A stretch of DNA of 64,000 bases, from assembly GCA_033439255.1 (NCBI GenBank), contig CM065892.1, forward strand, positions 1 to 64,000. The letters run 5' to 3'. This document shows positions 38,152 to 49,076 of the stretch, one piece after another (position 1 is the first letter of the stretch; every line of letters starts with the position of its first letter). Source of the DNA: Hericium rajendrae. Its lineage: Eukaryota; Basidiomycota; Agaricomycetes; Russulales; Hericiaceae. A program made the translations under genes and the position numbers. The notes under the pieces were generated by a model. It did no database searches and was not told the DNA's origin. It saw only the letters and a list, made by a program, of their open reading frames with translations.

Positions 38152-38881
38152 TTAGAGAAGCAGCGCGCTGAGAGCCGCGAGTGCGAGCGCGATGCCTCCC
38201 TCCGCGTTGAACGAGAGGCGGCCCGCGGCGTTCGACCCAGCGGGGCTCGTGTCCGTGAGGGAGTTCGTCGGGTTAAGGTTCCCCGCGCCCGCGTCGGTCG
38301 CGGTGCCGCTGGAGCTTGGGGTGATCGTTGGGGTTATGGCCAGACCACTACAACGCACGACGCATCAGAGCTCGTCCATCCGCAACGAAGCAGGGATGGA
38401 GAGAGTAGGACTCACGTAGACACCGTGCTCTGTGTAACGAGCGGGACGGACGACGATGCGTTCGCCGGGCTCGCCTTGATCTCGAACTGGGAGCTCTGCG
38501 CCAAGATCGTGCTCAAGTGTTGTGGGTCCTGGACGAGGTTGACCTGGAAGCCCGTGCCGACGGGGAAGCCGCCGCTCGGGGGCGAGACGGTCAGCTGACC
38601 AGCCGAACCATCGACGAAGGCCGAGAGGACTTCGGATTTCGAGGGCAGGATCGAGGCGTCCTGTCCGCAAAGTGATAGGTAGACGCTCAGAGAGCGCTAA
38701 AGGATAGCGAGCGCACCTGGTTGACCAGGAGGATCGTAAAGTTCAGCGCATCGGTGTTCACGCGCGACCAGACAACGGTGTTGGGTCCGACGGTAGTCCA
38801 GCCCTGGGAGGCACTGGGCTGGGTGACGGTATAGGCGAGCGCGGACGCAGCGAACGAGAGAGCAGCGATGAAAGTGCGCAT
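38152..38881 (-). CDS. KRE9/KNH1-like GPI-anchored cell-surface protein
   Basis: Small cell-wall protein of the Kre9/Knh1-like N-terminal domain group common in Agaricomycetes. Exons 38717-38881, 38416-38660 and 38152-38347 give 201 aa. It has a signal peptide (MRTFIAALSFAASALA), one beta-sandwich-like domain (residues about 18-125, including GWTTVGPNTVVWSRVNTD and FPVGTGFQVNLVQDP) and a Ser/Thr/Pro-rich stalk. The C-terminal hydrophobic tail GGIALALAALSALLL follows Ser/Asn residues, as in GPI signals. In yeast Kre9 takes part in beta-1,6-glucan assembly; a role here beyond cell-wall association is inference. All phases close. Confidence 0.85.
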
Positions 38882-39507
38882 CTTGGGTATGGGCTAAATG
38901 CGAACGAAAACGGCGAGCTTATATAGGATGAGACGTTGGCAAGTCGACGGTGGAGAAAGGGAAGGAAGGAACGTGGCCACGTCGAGGCGGGTTATCGTTT
39001 GGACTGGAAGGCGTGCTGGGAACGTTGATGCTCTTCGAAATCCCGCCCTTGCTTTTCAAGTTCTAAATTGCTCGTGGGAACCTTGCGTCGTCGGCCTCGA
39101 ATGGCCAGGAATGGTCCTTGGCAGGTCCGGGGACCGTTCATTTTCCCAAGATGGCCATTGCCCGCCGACATCATCTCGTCTGTAGACTTTTGTGGATGAC
39201 CATGGGTGAGCATTGGCGCCATCCTCCGGTGACTGAAGGGAGAAAGCACCCGACATGGACTTGCAGTTGCATCCATCCTCCGTTGGTGCTGCGCTACGAA
39301 CGTCATAAGCGGCCACCGCCGGCCAGCGATCATGGTCCGCAGAATCATTGCAACGTAATATCAACGATTCCTCGACAGACCAGCTTCTGGACTGCACAGA
39401 AGGACGGAACTCGGCCGCTGCACACCCACGGTGCCGTGAAGTTTTCCACTAGCTCCTTACGCCAACTTTACACTGCACACCGATAGCTCACATTCTGACC
39501 GGAAGTT

Positions 39508-40150
39508 TGAGAATTTCATCGTCTGGCATCGCATGTACAGAACTAAGTACAAACATCAACTTTCCAAAATGCCTCGATGGTATATCAGCCTGAATGAAAC
39601 CGACTCCAGGCTCACAACACTCTCACAACCAACGGATCTCAGTACTGTGTTCGGCACTCAGCTTGACGAACGTCCTTGACGAGATTTTGGACGAGGCTGC
39701 GTCACCGAGTGCAGTTCATCCTTAATGCTCTTGAGAGTTCAGTCAATGGTGAGGTCCAGATCTCTTTTTGATATCCGCATTCTGACGCCTTTCAGGAATT
39801 ACCAAGCGTACCCGTAGGCTGCGAGACGTCTGCTCTGTTGTTCAAGCCTGAGGACGCTAGATCTATCCCTGAACTCTTCTATCGGCATATCACAGCCCAG
39901 AACCCGAGTGCAGATGGCCCTAATCACGACCAGGGCGATGGTATCATGCCCTGCTGTTGCGTCAAGTTGATGTGACTCGCTATTTTGAAGTTCGTATGCA
40001 GGTTGTGTTTCGCATCATGATGATGCTCTTTCAGGGGATGTACCCATGTGTGAAGGTAGGAGACATCGGCTCCCGTAACGATCCGTCCAGTTTTCATTCC
40101 TATCGAGGGCTGGTCCTCCACTACGGGTACGTCCCCGAATTGCTGTAGAT
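39508..40150 (+). pseudogene. Possible degenerate gene fragment, family unknown
   Basis: Three coding-like pieces lie in order on the plus strand. The first, near 39508-39680, begins FENFIVWHRMYRTKY. The second, near 39665-39725, includes LTNVLDEILDEAASPSA. The third, near 39797-39975, includes ELPSVPVGCETSALLFK and SIPELFYRHITAQN and is preceded by a good acceptor (TTTCAG) with a CTGAC branch site. Each runs into a stop and the frames do not connect into one protein by any set of introns I could find. The regular amino-acid composition makes chance frames less likely, but the call is weak. Confidence 0.3.
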
Positions 40151-40537
40151 GACTGCAACCCGCAGCTGCCATTTCGCCTTACTCTTCCCGAGGACTGTGC
40201 GAGGGTGTGCTTTCTTCCGGTGTCGCTACATCAACCGGGACGCTGAACGCTTTGGTTAGCGTTTCGAGATCGTTGTCGGGTTTGACGGAATATGCGTTCA
40301 GCATCGCCGCCGCCCTGTGATATGGCCAATGTCATCGCCTTGTCTCTAACCATCTTTCTCTGAACTTAGGCGCATGAATGGAAAGGCCCATCGATATCGA
40401 CATCGGCGCATCATGGTTCGCAGATGCGACCCAAGAAATCAGCGCTCAGCGTTACAGCCTCATCCCACCGGCGCCCGGGCATGCTGCTCTCAAGTTCGTG
40501 CACTCGCTATCGAGCGCCAACGGGTGGGTGTTCCAAG

Positions 40538-40635
40538 TATAAAATCCAGCCCGAGCACCTCGATGTTCCTCAGCCCGGTCTGCTCATATCATTCGTTCTC
40601 AGCCTCTCTTCGCATTCTCTGGGTACCGGTACCCT
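40538..40635 (+). promoter_or_regulatory. Core promoter of precursor gene 1 (TATA, initiator, palindrome)
   Basis: TATAAAA at 40538-40544. CCTCAGCCCGGTC begins at 40568, exactly 30 bp from the start of the TATA box, where transcription would be expected to begin. The perfect palindrome GGGTACCGGTACCC is at 40621-40634. The ATG is at 40714. The same three elements in the same order and nearly the same spacing precede precursor gene 2. Confidence 0.7.
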
Positions 40636-40713
40636 TTCGATATTCACTTCACGAATTCACACCTGTCCTTGCAAGTTCAAGTTCACTTACACACTTTTTC
40701 TTTACTCGACACG

Positions 40714-42138
40714 ATGCGTTCTACTACTACATTCGCTGCTGTGGCTTTGGTTGCCTACGTTGCGCCTTCGATTGCTGCGCCTATCCGGTGTGTATTGATC
40801 CCTCTGCCATTTCCTAACAAAGCTAATTTATCCCTGCGATACAAGGTTTAAAGGTCCGAACCCACTTGGCAGTCTGAACCGACTCGACGGTCCTGGTCCA
40901 GTGGCGCCACTTCCCAAGGACTTTTTGATCCCCACCGCGTCCGATAGTGACGCAAGTTCGCCGCCGTGAGCACATACTATGGACTGCATATATGATACCA
41001 GTTTAACACGGTTTGACAGCTTGGCGACCGGCGCCGCCAAAGTCGACACGACAATTGAGAACCAGGCGGAACCCGCGGATGGCGTGATTGAAGCTCGCAA
41101 GTTCAAGCTACCAACGATCTCCCCTGAAATCAAGAAGATCGGGCATATTGGCAGCGAGATTGCGGGCGTTGTTGGCACCGGGATCGGCATCGTCAAGAGC
41201 CTTGGCCACGGTGACAGTTCTGACGACTCTAACGGTTCGGACACCTCTGTGGACGCCTCTGCTTCGCCCTCTGCGGATGCCTCTGCTTCGCCCTCTGTGA
41301 GTGCCGCTGCGGCGGCTGCTACTGCTGCTACCGACTCTGGAGATACTGCGTGAGTGGTTTGTTATATTCACAAGTAGCACAGTATTGACACCATTGTTAG
41401 GTCGCGCCGCGAGCTGGAAGAGCGTAGCATCAAGATACCAGCAGGGCTTAAGCCCGGCATCAAGGTAATCCCCAAGATCATCGATGGGGTTGGCACTGGA
41501 TTATCTGTTTGTCAACTTTTCGGACACTGTAAGGGCGGTTCGGGCGGTTCGAGCTCAGGAGACACGACTGTGGCCGTATCTGCAGCCGCTGCTGGTGTTT
41601 CGGCTACGGAAGGTGCAGACACGGTTGCTTCCACTACTGCCGCCGCTGATGCAGCCGCTGCTACTGATTCGAGCGATACTGTGTGAGTGAATTCGTGTTT
41701 TCACGGGTGGCATGGTATTGATATCTTCGTTAGGTCGCGGCGACAGCTGGAAGAGCGTTTCAAGATATCACCGAAAGTCAAGCAAGCCGGCCAGAAAGCG
41801 GGCCAAATCGCCGGTACGGCCGGTACGCTACTCGATTTCTGTCAGGCTTTCGGAGGCTGCGGGACCAACAAGGACAATTCGGGCTCGGGAGATGTAACTG
41901 TGAGCGCCGCTGAGGCTCCAGCGACAGAAGCGGCAGACACGGCTGCTACCACGGCTATGAGCGCCGCCGCTGCGTCGGCCACTGCAGCAGATTCAAGTGC
42001 CTCTACGTGAGTTATTGGTTCTTCCTGTGAGTATGTTTTCTGAAGCATCCATCTAGTACGAAGCGGGCGATCCGGCACGCTATCCGACGTGAGCTGGTAG
42101 ATGCGCTTCTGACTCGTGAGCTTGATGAGCTTGACTAG
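40714..42138 (+). CDS. Secreted modular precursor 1, Kex2-type dibasic sites at exon starts
   Basis: No named family recognised. Six exons (40714-40787, 40846-40965, 41020-41349, 41401-41682, 41734-42006, 42057-42138) give 386 aa. A signal peptide (MRSTTTFAAVALVAYVAPSIAA) precedes a short pro-region. Exons 3, 4 and 5 are repeat modules, each a multiple of 3 long and flanked by phase-2 introns. Exons 4 and 5 begin SRRELEER and SRRQLEER (dibasic R177-R178, R271-R272); exon 6 begins TKRAIRHAIRRE (K362-R363). Each module has a Lys/Ile/Gly-rich potentially amphipathic segment (e.g. PEIKKIGHIGSEIAGVVG), then a Ser/Ala/Asp/Thr-rich tail. Modules 2 and 3 carry two Cys each. Layout resembles fungal Kex2-processed repeat precursors (known examples: Candida Ece1, Ustilago Rep1); processing is inference. 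The protein ends ELDELD. A homologue follows at 45453. Confidence 0.85.
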
Positions 42139-42532
42139 ATCGTTTCAAGGGAGGTGCTAGCTGTAGAGTTTTTTGTGCTTTTCATATATGGACAATACAA
42201 CACACTCTTTCAAAGAAAAAATGGACTCTCTCTCGCAGTTCTCTCGATGTGAAAAGAAAAGAAACCATTCAGTCAGCCTCAAAATTCGTTGCAAACGCTC
42301 AGCTACTGTTACTGGACAAAGTAAAACTTGCTTCGTCAGAGGCCTTCGCGTGGATTCAAATTGCCAGTCCCTGACCTACAAAATCAGCAGCGGCCGCGTA
42401 CCAAGTAGTAGCGTATCTGTCCATGACGATACTGAGTCTCGACACGGAGACGACGTGGTGGTGCCGGCAGGCGCCGAATCTCCGCGATTTTGGTTATGGC
42501 GCTTGAACGTCCAACGTAGACAGGCGCCCGTG
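42139..42532. other. 3' flank of precursor gene 1
   Basis: AT-rich immediately after the stop, then anonymous sequence up to the inverted-repeat arm. A weak, more diverged match to the other arm seems to extend outward to about 42505. Confidence 0.45.
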
Positions 42533-42724
42533 TACGGCAACCAGGGAGTCCATGGTTGGAATTTCCTGCGCGGCGCGTCGCGCCACCGTATCGCTGGCAC
42601 ACCTCCGACATCGTCCTCCTCATTGTACCTATCCCTGCGACTTCCGGTACTGGTCTATGGTCTTTATATGTGTCTTATGTATGTATAGCCAATTTAGACG
42701 ACATTTTCAGCACAAAATCTGACC
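42533..42724 (+). repeat. 192-bp inverted repeat, left arm
   Basis: Pairs with 44096-44287 in inverted orientation. I count three substitutions and no gaps over 192 bp. The match stops sharply on the inner side after ATCTGACC. On the outer side it fades into a poorer match. An open frame runs through the arm but has no recognisable motif. Confidence 0.92.
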
Positions 42725-44095
42725 CTCGACCTTGCATTGGAGTGCGCATTCCAACGCGGGTCTCCATCACTTCTGCATGTGTACATGGTCACTTGATCAA
42801 GTAGAACTGAATGTACAAGTGCCACCGAGAGGCTTGAGGTCGACGTGCGCCAAAATTTAAAGCGCGTCAAAAACGGCGGGTTCGACATGTCAATAAGCAT
42901 ATTTTTATATACTCATGCGGATAATGAGTTCAACGCACCGAAATCAAATCAAGAACCTTGACTCCAGCTGGTAGAAGCAAATGCACAAGCTCTCTAAGAG
43001 GACATGTCTGCTTCGACTAATCATCCGTCTCACGTTTCAGTCGCTCCAGCAGGGCAAAACGGCACCCCCCGAGGGAGATGCCCGGACAACAGGTCTGGAA
43101 TTGCGAGCGCGTGACAAGGGACCATTACAAGCAGCGGGAGCAACAGGTAGAAACAGGCGAAAACAGCAGAGGCATGCGCGGCAGCGGAGCATAGTAAAGT
43201 AGGAAGTATTAGCAAATAAGTGAAAGTAAAAAATGTCCTCGCTGGAAGAAAGTTCACGATGGCGTGCGTGCAGGCGTCGAAGCGGTCGTGTAGATAAGGG
43301 CAGTCAGAGAACCGTGAGGCAAAAACTCGGAAAAACACAAAGGGCGGGAGCGGTGAGAGCTCAAAACTGAAGCTCTGAATTACTCTGCGGAGAATTCAAA
43401 GAGTTAGCATGCGGTGCGGGGTCCTCAAGCGAGAGGGAACAAACCTGAGAGGAGAAAAGAGAGGCTAGGAGACATAAGGTCCCACTACGCTCGTCTCTTA
43501 AACCCCCCGCGCCATGACAGGAGGGTCCGAGACGCACTGACTATCCGAGGCCGACAGCCGCAGCCCGCGCATCGCTCCCGACAAAGGTTCTGCATCGCCT
43601 GCGAGGCAGCCCGCGCGACGGATGTACGATGGTCGGGGACCAAAAAGAAAGTCGAGGCACGGCCTGACAATGGCGAGGCATCGCGGAGGGAGATCACAAA
43701 AGATTAGACTCATATAAACGAAGTCTAAACCCGAATTATCAGTGCGAAGTTGGGGCTGGGTTGCATAATGGTTGTGCTTTGGTCCATGCAGATTCACACG
43801 GGCTCTGTGGAACTGGGACAGAGGATATATGATCAGTGTTAGCGGGAAGATGGCTCCATTAACGAAAAAGTCCTCAGCGCTGCCAACTTGACGGTGTCAT
43901 AAGACTCATAACGGGCAGTACTTATCAGTGAAAGCTAAAGCTATATCACCATCGACTAAGGGAAAGGACACTCACCGTAACACCAGAGACAGTTTTTATG
44001 TATCACCGACACCGACTAGCTCAGAGCCTACATATAAAGTTCTTGAAGTCCGTTGGCCAGGTCCTCTATACGAAAATTGCAGGTGCGGTGGAAAA
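42725..44095. other. Spacer between inverted-repeat arms
   Basis: About 1.37 kb between the two arms. I found no transposase, integrase or other recognisable gene. Open frames on both strands are short and low in information. This fits either a non-autonomous element or a chance rearrangement. Confidence 0.5.
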
Positions 44096-44287
44096 GGTCA
44101 GATTTTGTGCTGAAAATGTCATCTAAATTGGCTATACATATATAAGACACATATAAAGACCATAGACCAGTACCGGAAGTCGCAGGGATAGGTACAATGA
44201 GGAGGACGATGTCGGAGGTGTGCCAGCGATACGGTGGCGCGACGCGCCGCGCGGGAAATTCCAACCATGGACTCCCTGGTTGCCGTA
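44096..44287 (-). repeat. 192-bp inverted repeat, right arm
   Basis: Inverted copy of 42533-42724 with three substitutions by eye. The sequence just outside the arm (about 44288-44330) contains a doubled AAGCTTG and a diverged continuation of the match. Confidence 0.92.
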
Positions 44288-45270
44288 CCGTGTCGACGAC
44301 GCTCGACGTTGAAGCTTGAAGCTTGAACTTCTACTGCACCATTCTCCGGAAAGATCGTTATTCATTGATCATGACTCTACATCTGCAATGATCATGGTTC
44401 TCACTACTATTCACGGTTCCCCTCCACCATCTGTACGATCTGTCAATGACCCAGAGCTGTAAAGTACTTTTCGGATGGCCCATGGTGAATACGACACGGT
44501 AGGGTATTCGAAACATGAGTGGGTGAGCTTGATTGCCAGCTATCTGGGCTCATTTTTCGCGATCCAGGGACTTCCATCACTCGTGTTCTATCATCTCCCA
44601 GGTCGACTCACATCCTGATGTCGCATAGATGAATCAACAGATCTCCGAACATCCCTGAAGATCGCCCTGGCAAATGGCGATGTTCAATTTTCTGGGCGGC
44701 GGATGTCATCATGGGACTACGCTTCGAATGCTGCACGTCTGAGTTTCTCTATGTAAGATGATGAACGTCCTTTGCAACTGAAATCGTACATCATCGACGG
44801 TGTTGTCTTCAAGTGAAAACCGTCAGCGATGATAATGCTATCGTACGACGTATGCCACCCACGAGTGACTCGGAGTAACTCATCCCTTGAAGATGCACGT
44901 CGCTGCCTTCTAAGATATCGTGTGGTACGTATTTTCGACTTCTCAATATCAGATTGAATGATGATGTTGAATGCTCCGTAACAGATCCAAACCTCTAACA
45001 GGCCGATATCACTCTGGGCGCGCACTGAATTGATTGTATCGTGCTCGAGCAACTCTATAGCGTCGCTGCTGATTCGCTGATTTTGTCAGGCATGGATTCC
45101 TACCCTGGAATCTGGCCATTCACTAAAACTGTGGCTAGACAGACTTAGAAGCAGCCCATGAGCCAGCGCATCATCATAGCCTTCACTATGTTCATCGAAC
45201 CGGGATCCGGGACTCCTAATTGGATTTTCACACATCCACGCGCACAGGCGCCAATACCTTCGAGCTAAGG
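44288..45270. other. Intergenic before precursor gene 2
   Basis: A minus-strand frame at 44717-45052 (111 codons) has a reasonable amino-acid mix but no recognised motif and no clear start context. Nothing else seen until the TATA box of precursor gene 2. Confidence 0.45.
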
Positions 45271-45372
45271 TATAAAAATGAGCCCAAAATGCTCAAGCAT
45301 CCTCAGCCCGGTCCGCTCGTTCTATTCTTCGCACTCAAGTCTTCCTTCGCCTTTTTTGGGTACCGGTACCCT
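45271..45372 (+). promoter_or_regulatory. Core promoter of precursor gene 2 (TATA, initiator, palindrome)
   Basis: TATAAAA at 45271-45277. CCTCAGCCCGGTC starts at 45301, again exactly 30 bp from the start of the TATA box. The palindrome GGGTACCGGTACCC is at 45358-45371, 87 bp from the TATA start (83 bp in gene 1). The ATG is at 45453. The conserved spacing implies shared regulation with precursor gene 1. Confidence 0.7.
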
Positions 45373-45452
45373 CTTCAAATTTCCTCGTCGATCGACATTC
45401 ACGCCCTTCATTCTTGAATATTTGTTTTTATAAACTACCTGCATTCGCCACA

Positions 45453-46788
45453 ATGCGTACCGCTGCCGTCCTTACTTTGATTCTCGCCGCCTACATAGCG
45501 CCCTCGATGGGTGCGCCCCTGCTGTGAGCAGCCCCATCTTTATCGATGCTTGCGCTCGCTGATTTTTATATGTACCTTTACAGCAAGAGGCAGCACGTGC
45601 CGTTCGACACCTTGGATACAGCGTGAGCTGCTTTGTACAACACATGTCGAAAGCGACCCTGACATCTTAGAATAGCCCGGACGACGACATCCCTCCTCCC
45701 ACACATATCGATGGGTTCAAAGTCAAAGCGCGCAAGTTCTCGTTCTCTCAAATCACAAAGATACCCAAGGAGGCCAAGGAGTTCGGACATATCGCTGCAG
45801 AAGGCGCAAATGCGATCGGGAACATCTTCGACATTGGGACCATCATCAAAGGCAGCCACAGTACCGTGGATTCGGGCGATGTAACAGCGACTGCTGTTGC
45901 CGCCTCTGCCACTTCTTCTGATGCAGGGAGCTCTGCGTGAGTCTAAACGACATTTCATGATGGTTTCCGTCCTCAACAGACTTTAGATCGCGTCGCGAGC
46001 TGACGAAGCGCAAGCTGAAGATCCCAAAGATACCCAATGGCCTTAAGAAAGCCGGCCATCTAATCGGAGAAGGTTTGGACGGGCTCGACACTGTCTTTAA
46101 TATTGGCAATATTCTTCATGGTAGTCAGAGTGGAGATTCTGACGAATCTACCGCTGGTTCCGCCACTGTGAGCGCTCCTGCTGCTGCCACCGAGACTACT
46201 CCTGCTGTCCCCGCGGCGACTCCGTGAGTTATTGCTCTTGGTTGTCAGTAGGCGGTCTCGGCTGACGCGCTGGAAACGCAGTTCACGACGAGGGATCATG
46301 GCACTCTTTGAGAGGGATCTCCACGAGCTGGATGAGCGCGGGTTCGGCTCCGCTATTGGCAAGCTCGTATTCAAGGGCGCTGAGGACATCTTTGAGACCA
46401 TCTCGGGAGATAGCGACAACAGCAATAGCAGCGACAGCAGCGACAGCAGCGGCAACAGCAACGACGATGGCAGCTCGACGTGAGCTCATATTTTGTTTTC
46501 GTCGAAATGAGTCATCTGAACGCCTTTGTTCAGATCAAAACGACAGATCAAGCTACCAAAGCATTTTGTTGGAATTGGACCCGAACTTCCTCCGAAGACC
46601 TTTCCTCTCATTTTTGGGACTGGGGACAACCTTCCCACTTCTAGCTCCAGCTCCAGCTCCCCAACGTCGACGTAGGTCCAGGGGAATTTTTCATAGATGA
46701 ACGCTACGATTGACATGGTAACAATACTAGGGGGACCATCCCACCCGGAAATGGGCTCGTGGATCGTGCTCTTAACGAACTCGACTAG
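45453..46788 (+). CDS. Secreted modular precursor 2, Kex2-type dibasic sites at exon starts
   Basis: Paralogue of the gene at 40714. Seven exons (45453-45523, 45584-45622, 45676-45936, 45987-46223, 46282-46479, 46534-46671, 46731-46788) give 333 aa, and every intron is phase 2. A signal peptide (MRTAAVLTLILAAYIAPSMGA) precedes exon 2, which opens with K25-R26. Exon 4 opens SRRELTKR (R126-R127, K131-R132), exon 5 SRRGIMALFERD (R205-R206) and exon 6 SKRQIKLPKH (K271-R272). As in gene 1, modules pair a basic, Ile/Gly-rich segment (e.g. KIPKEAKEFGHIAAEGANAI) with a Ser/Ala/Thr/Asp-rich tail. The block ARKF occurs in the first module of both proteins, and both end in an acidic ELD motif (ALNELD here). 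There is one more module than in gene 1 and few cysteines. Function unknown; no transfer or breakage signs. Confidence 0.85.
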
Positions 46789-47835
46789 AGGATCAAAGAT
46801 GGTATCTGATACTATGCCCGCTGGCTGCGTGTGTTAGATGACGTGGTATCTTGTAATTTATTAACTTAATTATGATGGACGAAGATGCACAGTTTACGCA
46901 AGGGGCACGTGTGAAGTTCGCGACGTGAATGCAAAGTCACGGTGATGCCGATAAATCGGTCACAAAGCACGCCCACCTCGGAGCCTCGAGAGCCTCTGAG
47001 ACCTCAGAGAGGCATGCAGAATGGGACATCAGTAGTGAGGACTGAAAGGTATCGAGTTTGAAACGTGCCCAAGCTGGTGCTACACAAGTCTACCTTCACT
47101 ATGAAGAAACACTGTCGATGGTGTGGAACAAAAATATGATGTTGAGTGTTGATTAAGCCTGTCAAACGCTGAGAACACTGAACCTACGGAGCTACCCGGG
47201 ATAGCGGCCGCGATGGCCGAGGTCCATGCAGATCCCTGGAGGTCCATGTCCTTGCCCCAGGCCTGTTTGCGTTTTCAATCTGCTTCAACTTGGCTTGTAA
47301 CTGTTTTACATACAACAAATGATCCGTCTTTCCATGCTATTGACTACTCCGTGCGTATCTACGCTCCGGCGGTTGTGGTAGTCAGATTCTTGGAGGGCCA
47401 AGACAAGAACGTTGGCAGCGGAGGCTGTTTACTTCGTGAATCCGCAGTCCGCAGTAACAACAGAAGGTAGCTTAGTACGAAGCACGAAACTTACGACCAT
47501 TATATAGGACACAACAAGAAATGGTGGTTGGTGCAAGGTGTCTGCATTCCAAGCTATTCTAATCAGCCTTTCGCTATTAAATAAGACGATGCCATTAGCA
47601 CTCGAACAAGGTCATTGCAAGGCAAGGCACGCAAACAAAGTGACCATTGGCCGCTGCCAGCTAGCGCTTACAGGTCATGCGAACAGAGACGTGTCTGCCG
47701 CGCGCTCAGAAGGACCATGTGGCCCTGATATCCGCAGTCGCTGCAGATATCATAAATAAAATCTTGAAGCTTGATCCTCAGAATTCCTCTTCTATCCTTG
47801 AAGCGAAGCTCCCTGAGCATCAGACAGGTGTCAGC
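46789..47835. other. Intergenic, about 1 kb
   Basis: 3' flank of precursor gene 2 and upstream region of the acetyltransferase. A plus frame at 47213-47470 is anonymous. No gene recognised. Confidence 0.5.
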
Positions 47836-48888
47836 ATGACGCAATTGCACACGGACATGACCATAGTGACGGTTGCGCCGGTAGTCGAGAAGCTCAGATA
47901 TGGTGCGTAATATGCCTTCACACCATAACAGAAGTCCTGACGACCCACGAATCAGTCCACCTGTTGAAAGCCATTAAGACATGGGAGGAAGCTTTTGAAG
48001 ACGACCCTGTCTATCGCTATGTCAGTGATACCCCAGTACGTCTCGGAGCTAGCAATCGAAACCACCCCGGCTGATAAGATCGGACGCAGGACCCTGTTTG
48101 GAGACGCAAAATCTCGACGATGTACAGGACGGTCACGGACGCGGCTTACCTGGTTACATCCATAAGGTCGCGCCGCAGGATAGCTTTGACTGTCGACCAA
48201 GGCTCGGCATTGATGATTGGGTAGTTATACCCTTTCCCCCATTGTTTTCAATCGCATCTTACCTTCTTATACTCGACGCAGGCTAGCGCCTCGAGATGGC
48301 GGGCCAGATCCAGAAGAGCCGGCGAAACCATTGTTAGACCTGATAAAAAGGGTTGGTTTATCTTTGTCTCCGGCCGAGCGAACGAAGCGATTCCGGGAAA
48401 TAGAGAGCAAGACCCAAGAGGTAGTCAGGCGGGTCCTGGGTGCAGACACGGATAGCTCTTTCTTCCTCGATCTTCTTGCAACGGCTCCCGAGTGCCAAGG
48501 GAGCGGATATGGCAGCGCGCTCGCGTGGAGTCTGACGAATGAGGTGAGTAAAGGACGTAAAGAACCAGAGTCACACTGAGCTGACTCGCACTCCACCGCC
48601 TCGGTCGCAGGCGGACGCTCAAGGGCGCAAGACATGGTTGATATCGTCGAACATCAATAATACTGGCTTCTACAACTCGCTCGGCTTCCTAACCGTGGAA
48701 ACCTTTCTCCTCGGCGAGTCCAACCCAACCTGGCATGGTAGGCCGATAGTCCTGAGCATGGTATGCCCTGTCATACATAAGCCAATTTGATGGAGGCTGA
48801 TACAGGGACATTGTAGATGGTTCGAGAACCAAAAACACAGGGCTGGGGGGATGAGAAATTTTCGATTGGACGTGCAGACTGGTGTTAA
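47836..48888 (+). CDS. GNAT-family N-acetyltransferase
   Basis: Acetyl-CoA-dependent acetyltransferase of unknown substrate. Six exons (47836-47902, 47956-48035, 48090-48220, 48282-48543, 48611-48760, 48817-48888) give 253 aa with all phases closing. The GNAT core is clear: a beta strand (FFLDLLATAPECQGSGYG) leads into the pyrophosphate loop Q-G-S-G-Y-G-S-A and helix ALAWSLTNEADAQG, then TWLISSNINNTGFYNSLGF, the typical motif B. The N-terminal third (LKAIKTWEEAFEDDPVYRYV) matches the fungal GNAT subgroup that starts with a helical cap. A second ATG at 47857 is in frame and could be the real start. Convergent with the Gemin2-like gene, with 188 bp between the stops. Confidence 0.88.
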
Positions 48889-49076
48889 GTGGACTTGAAA
48901 GACGACTTGGGCAGGATACTACCAAGTTTCCTGTGAGATGTCTAGGATACCGCCTTCTTGCATACCTATGTAATAGAAACCGATTGGGCAATGGAAGCTC
49001 TGGATTCGATCCTAGAGAACGTAAGCGCTATTGGAAATGAATTATACAGGTACTCACTAGACAGGCATTACGAGTC

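Larger units (their letters stand above)
38882..40713. other. Intergenic with possible gene remnant
   Basis: Upstream region shared by the KRE9-like gene (minus) and precursor gene 1 (plus). The middle part, 39500-40180, shows coding-like stretches that do not assemble; see the pseudogene entry. The last 180 bp are the promoter of precursor gene 1. Confidence 0.5.

Noticed and set aside
42556-42804. Conserved protein encoded in the inverted-repeat arms
   Set aside because: The same peptide appears on both strands only because the DNA is 98 percent identical. The frame diverges immediately outside the arm, and three substitutions are too few to test for coding constraint.
41088-46700. Overlapping frames in the precursor genes as separate small genes
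   Set aside because: They are shadows of the repeat-rich exons. The phase-2 exon chain explains the region fully.
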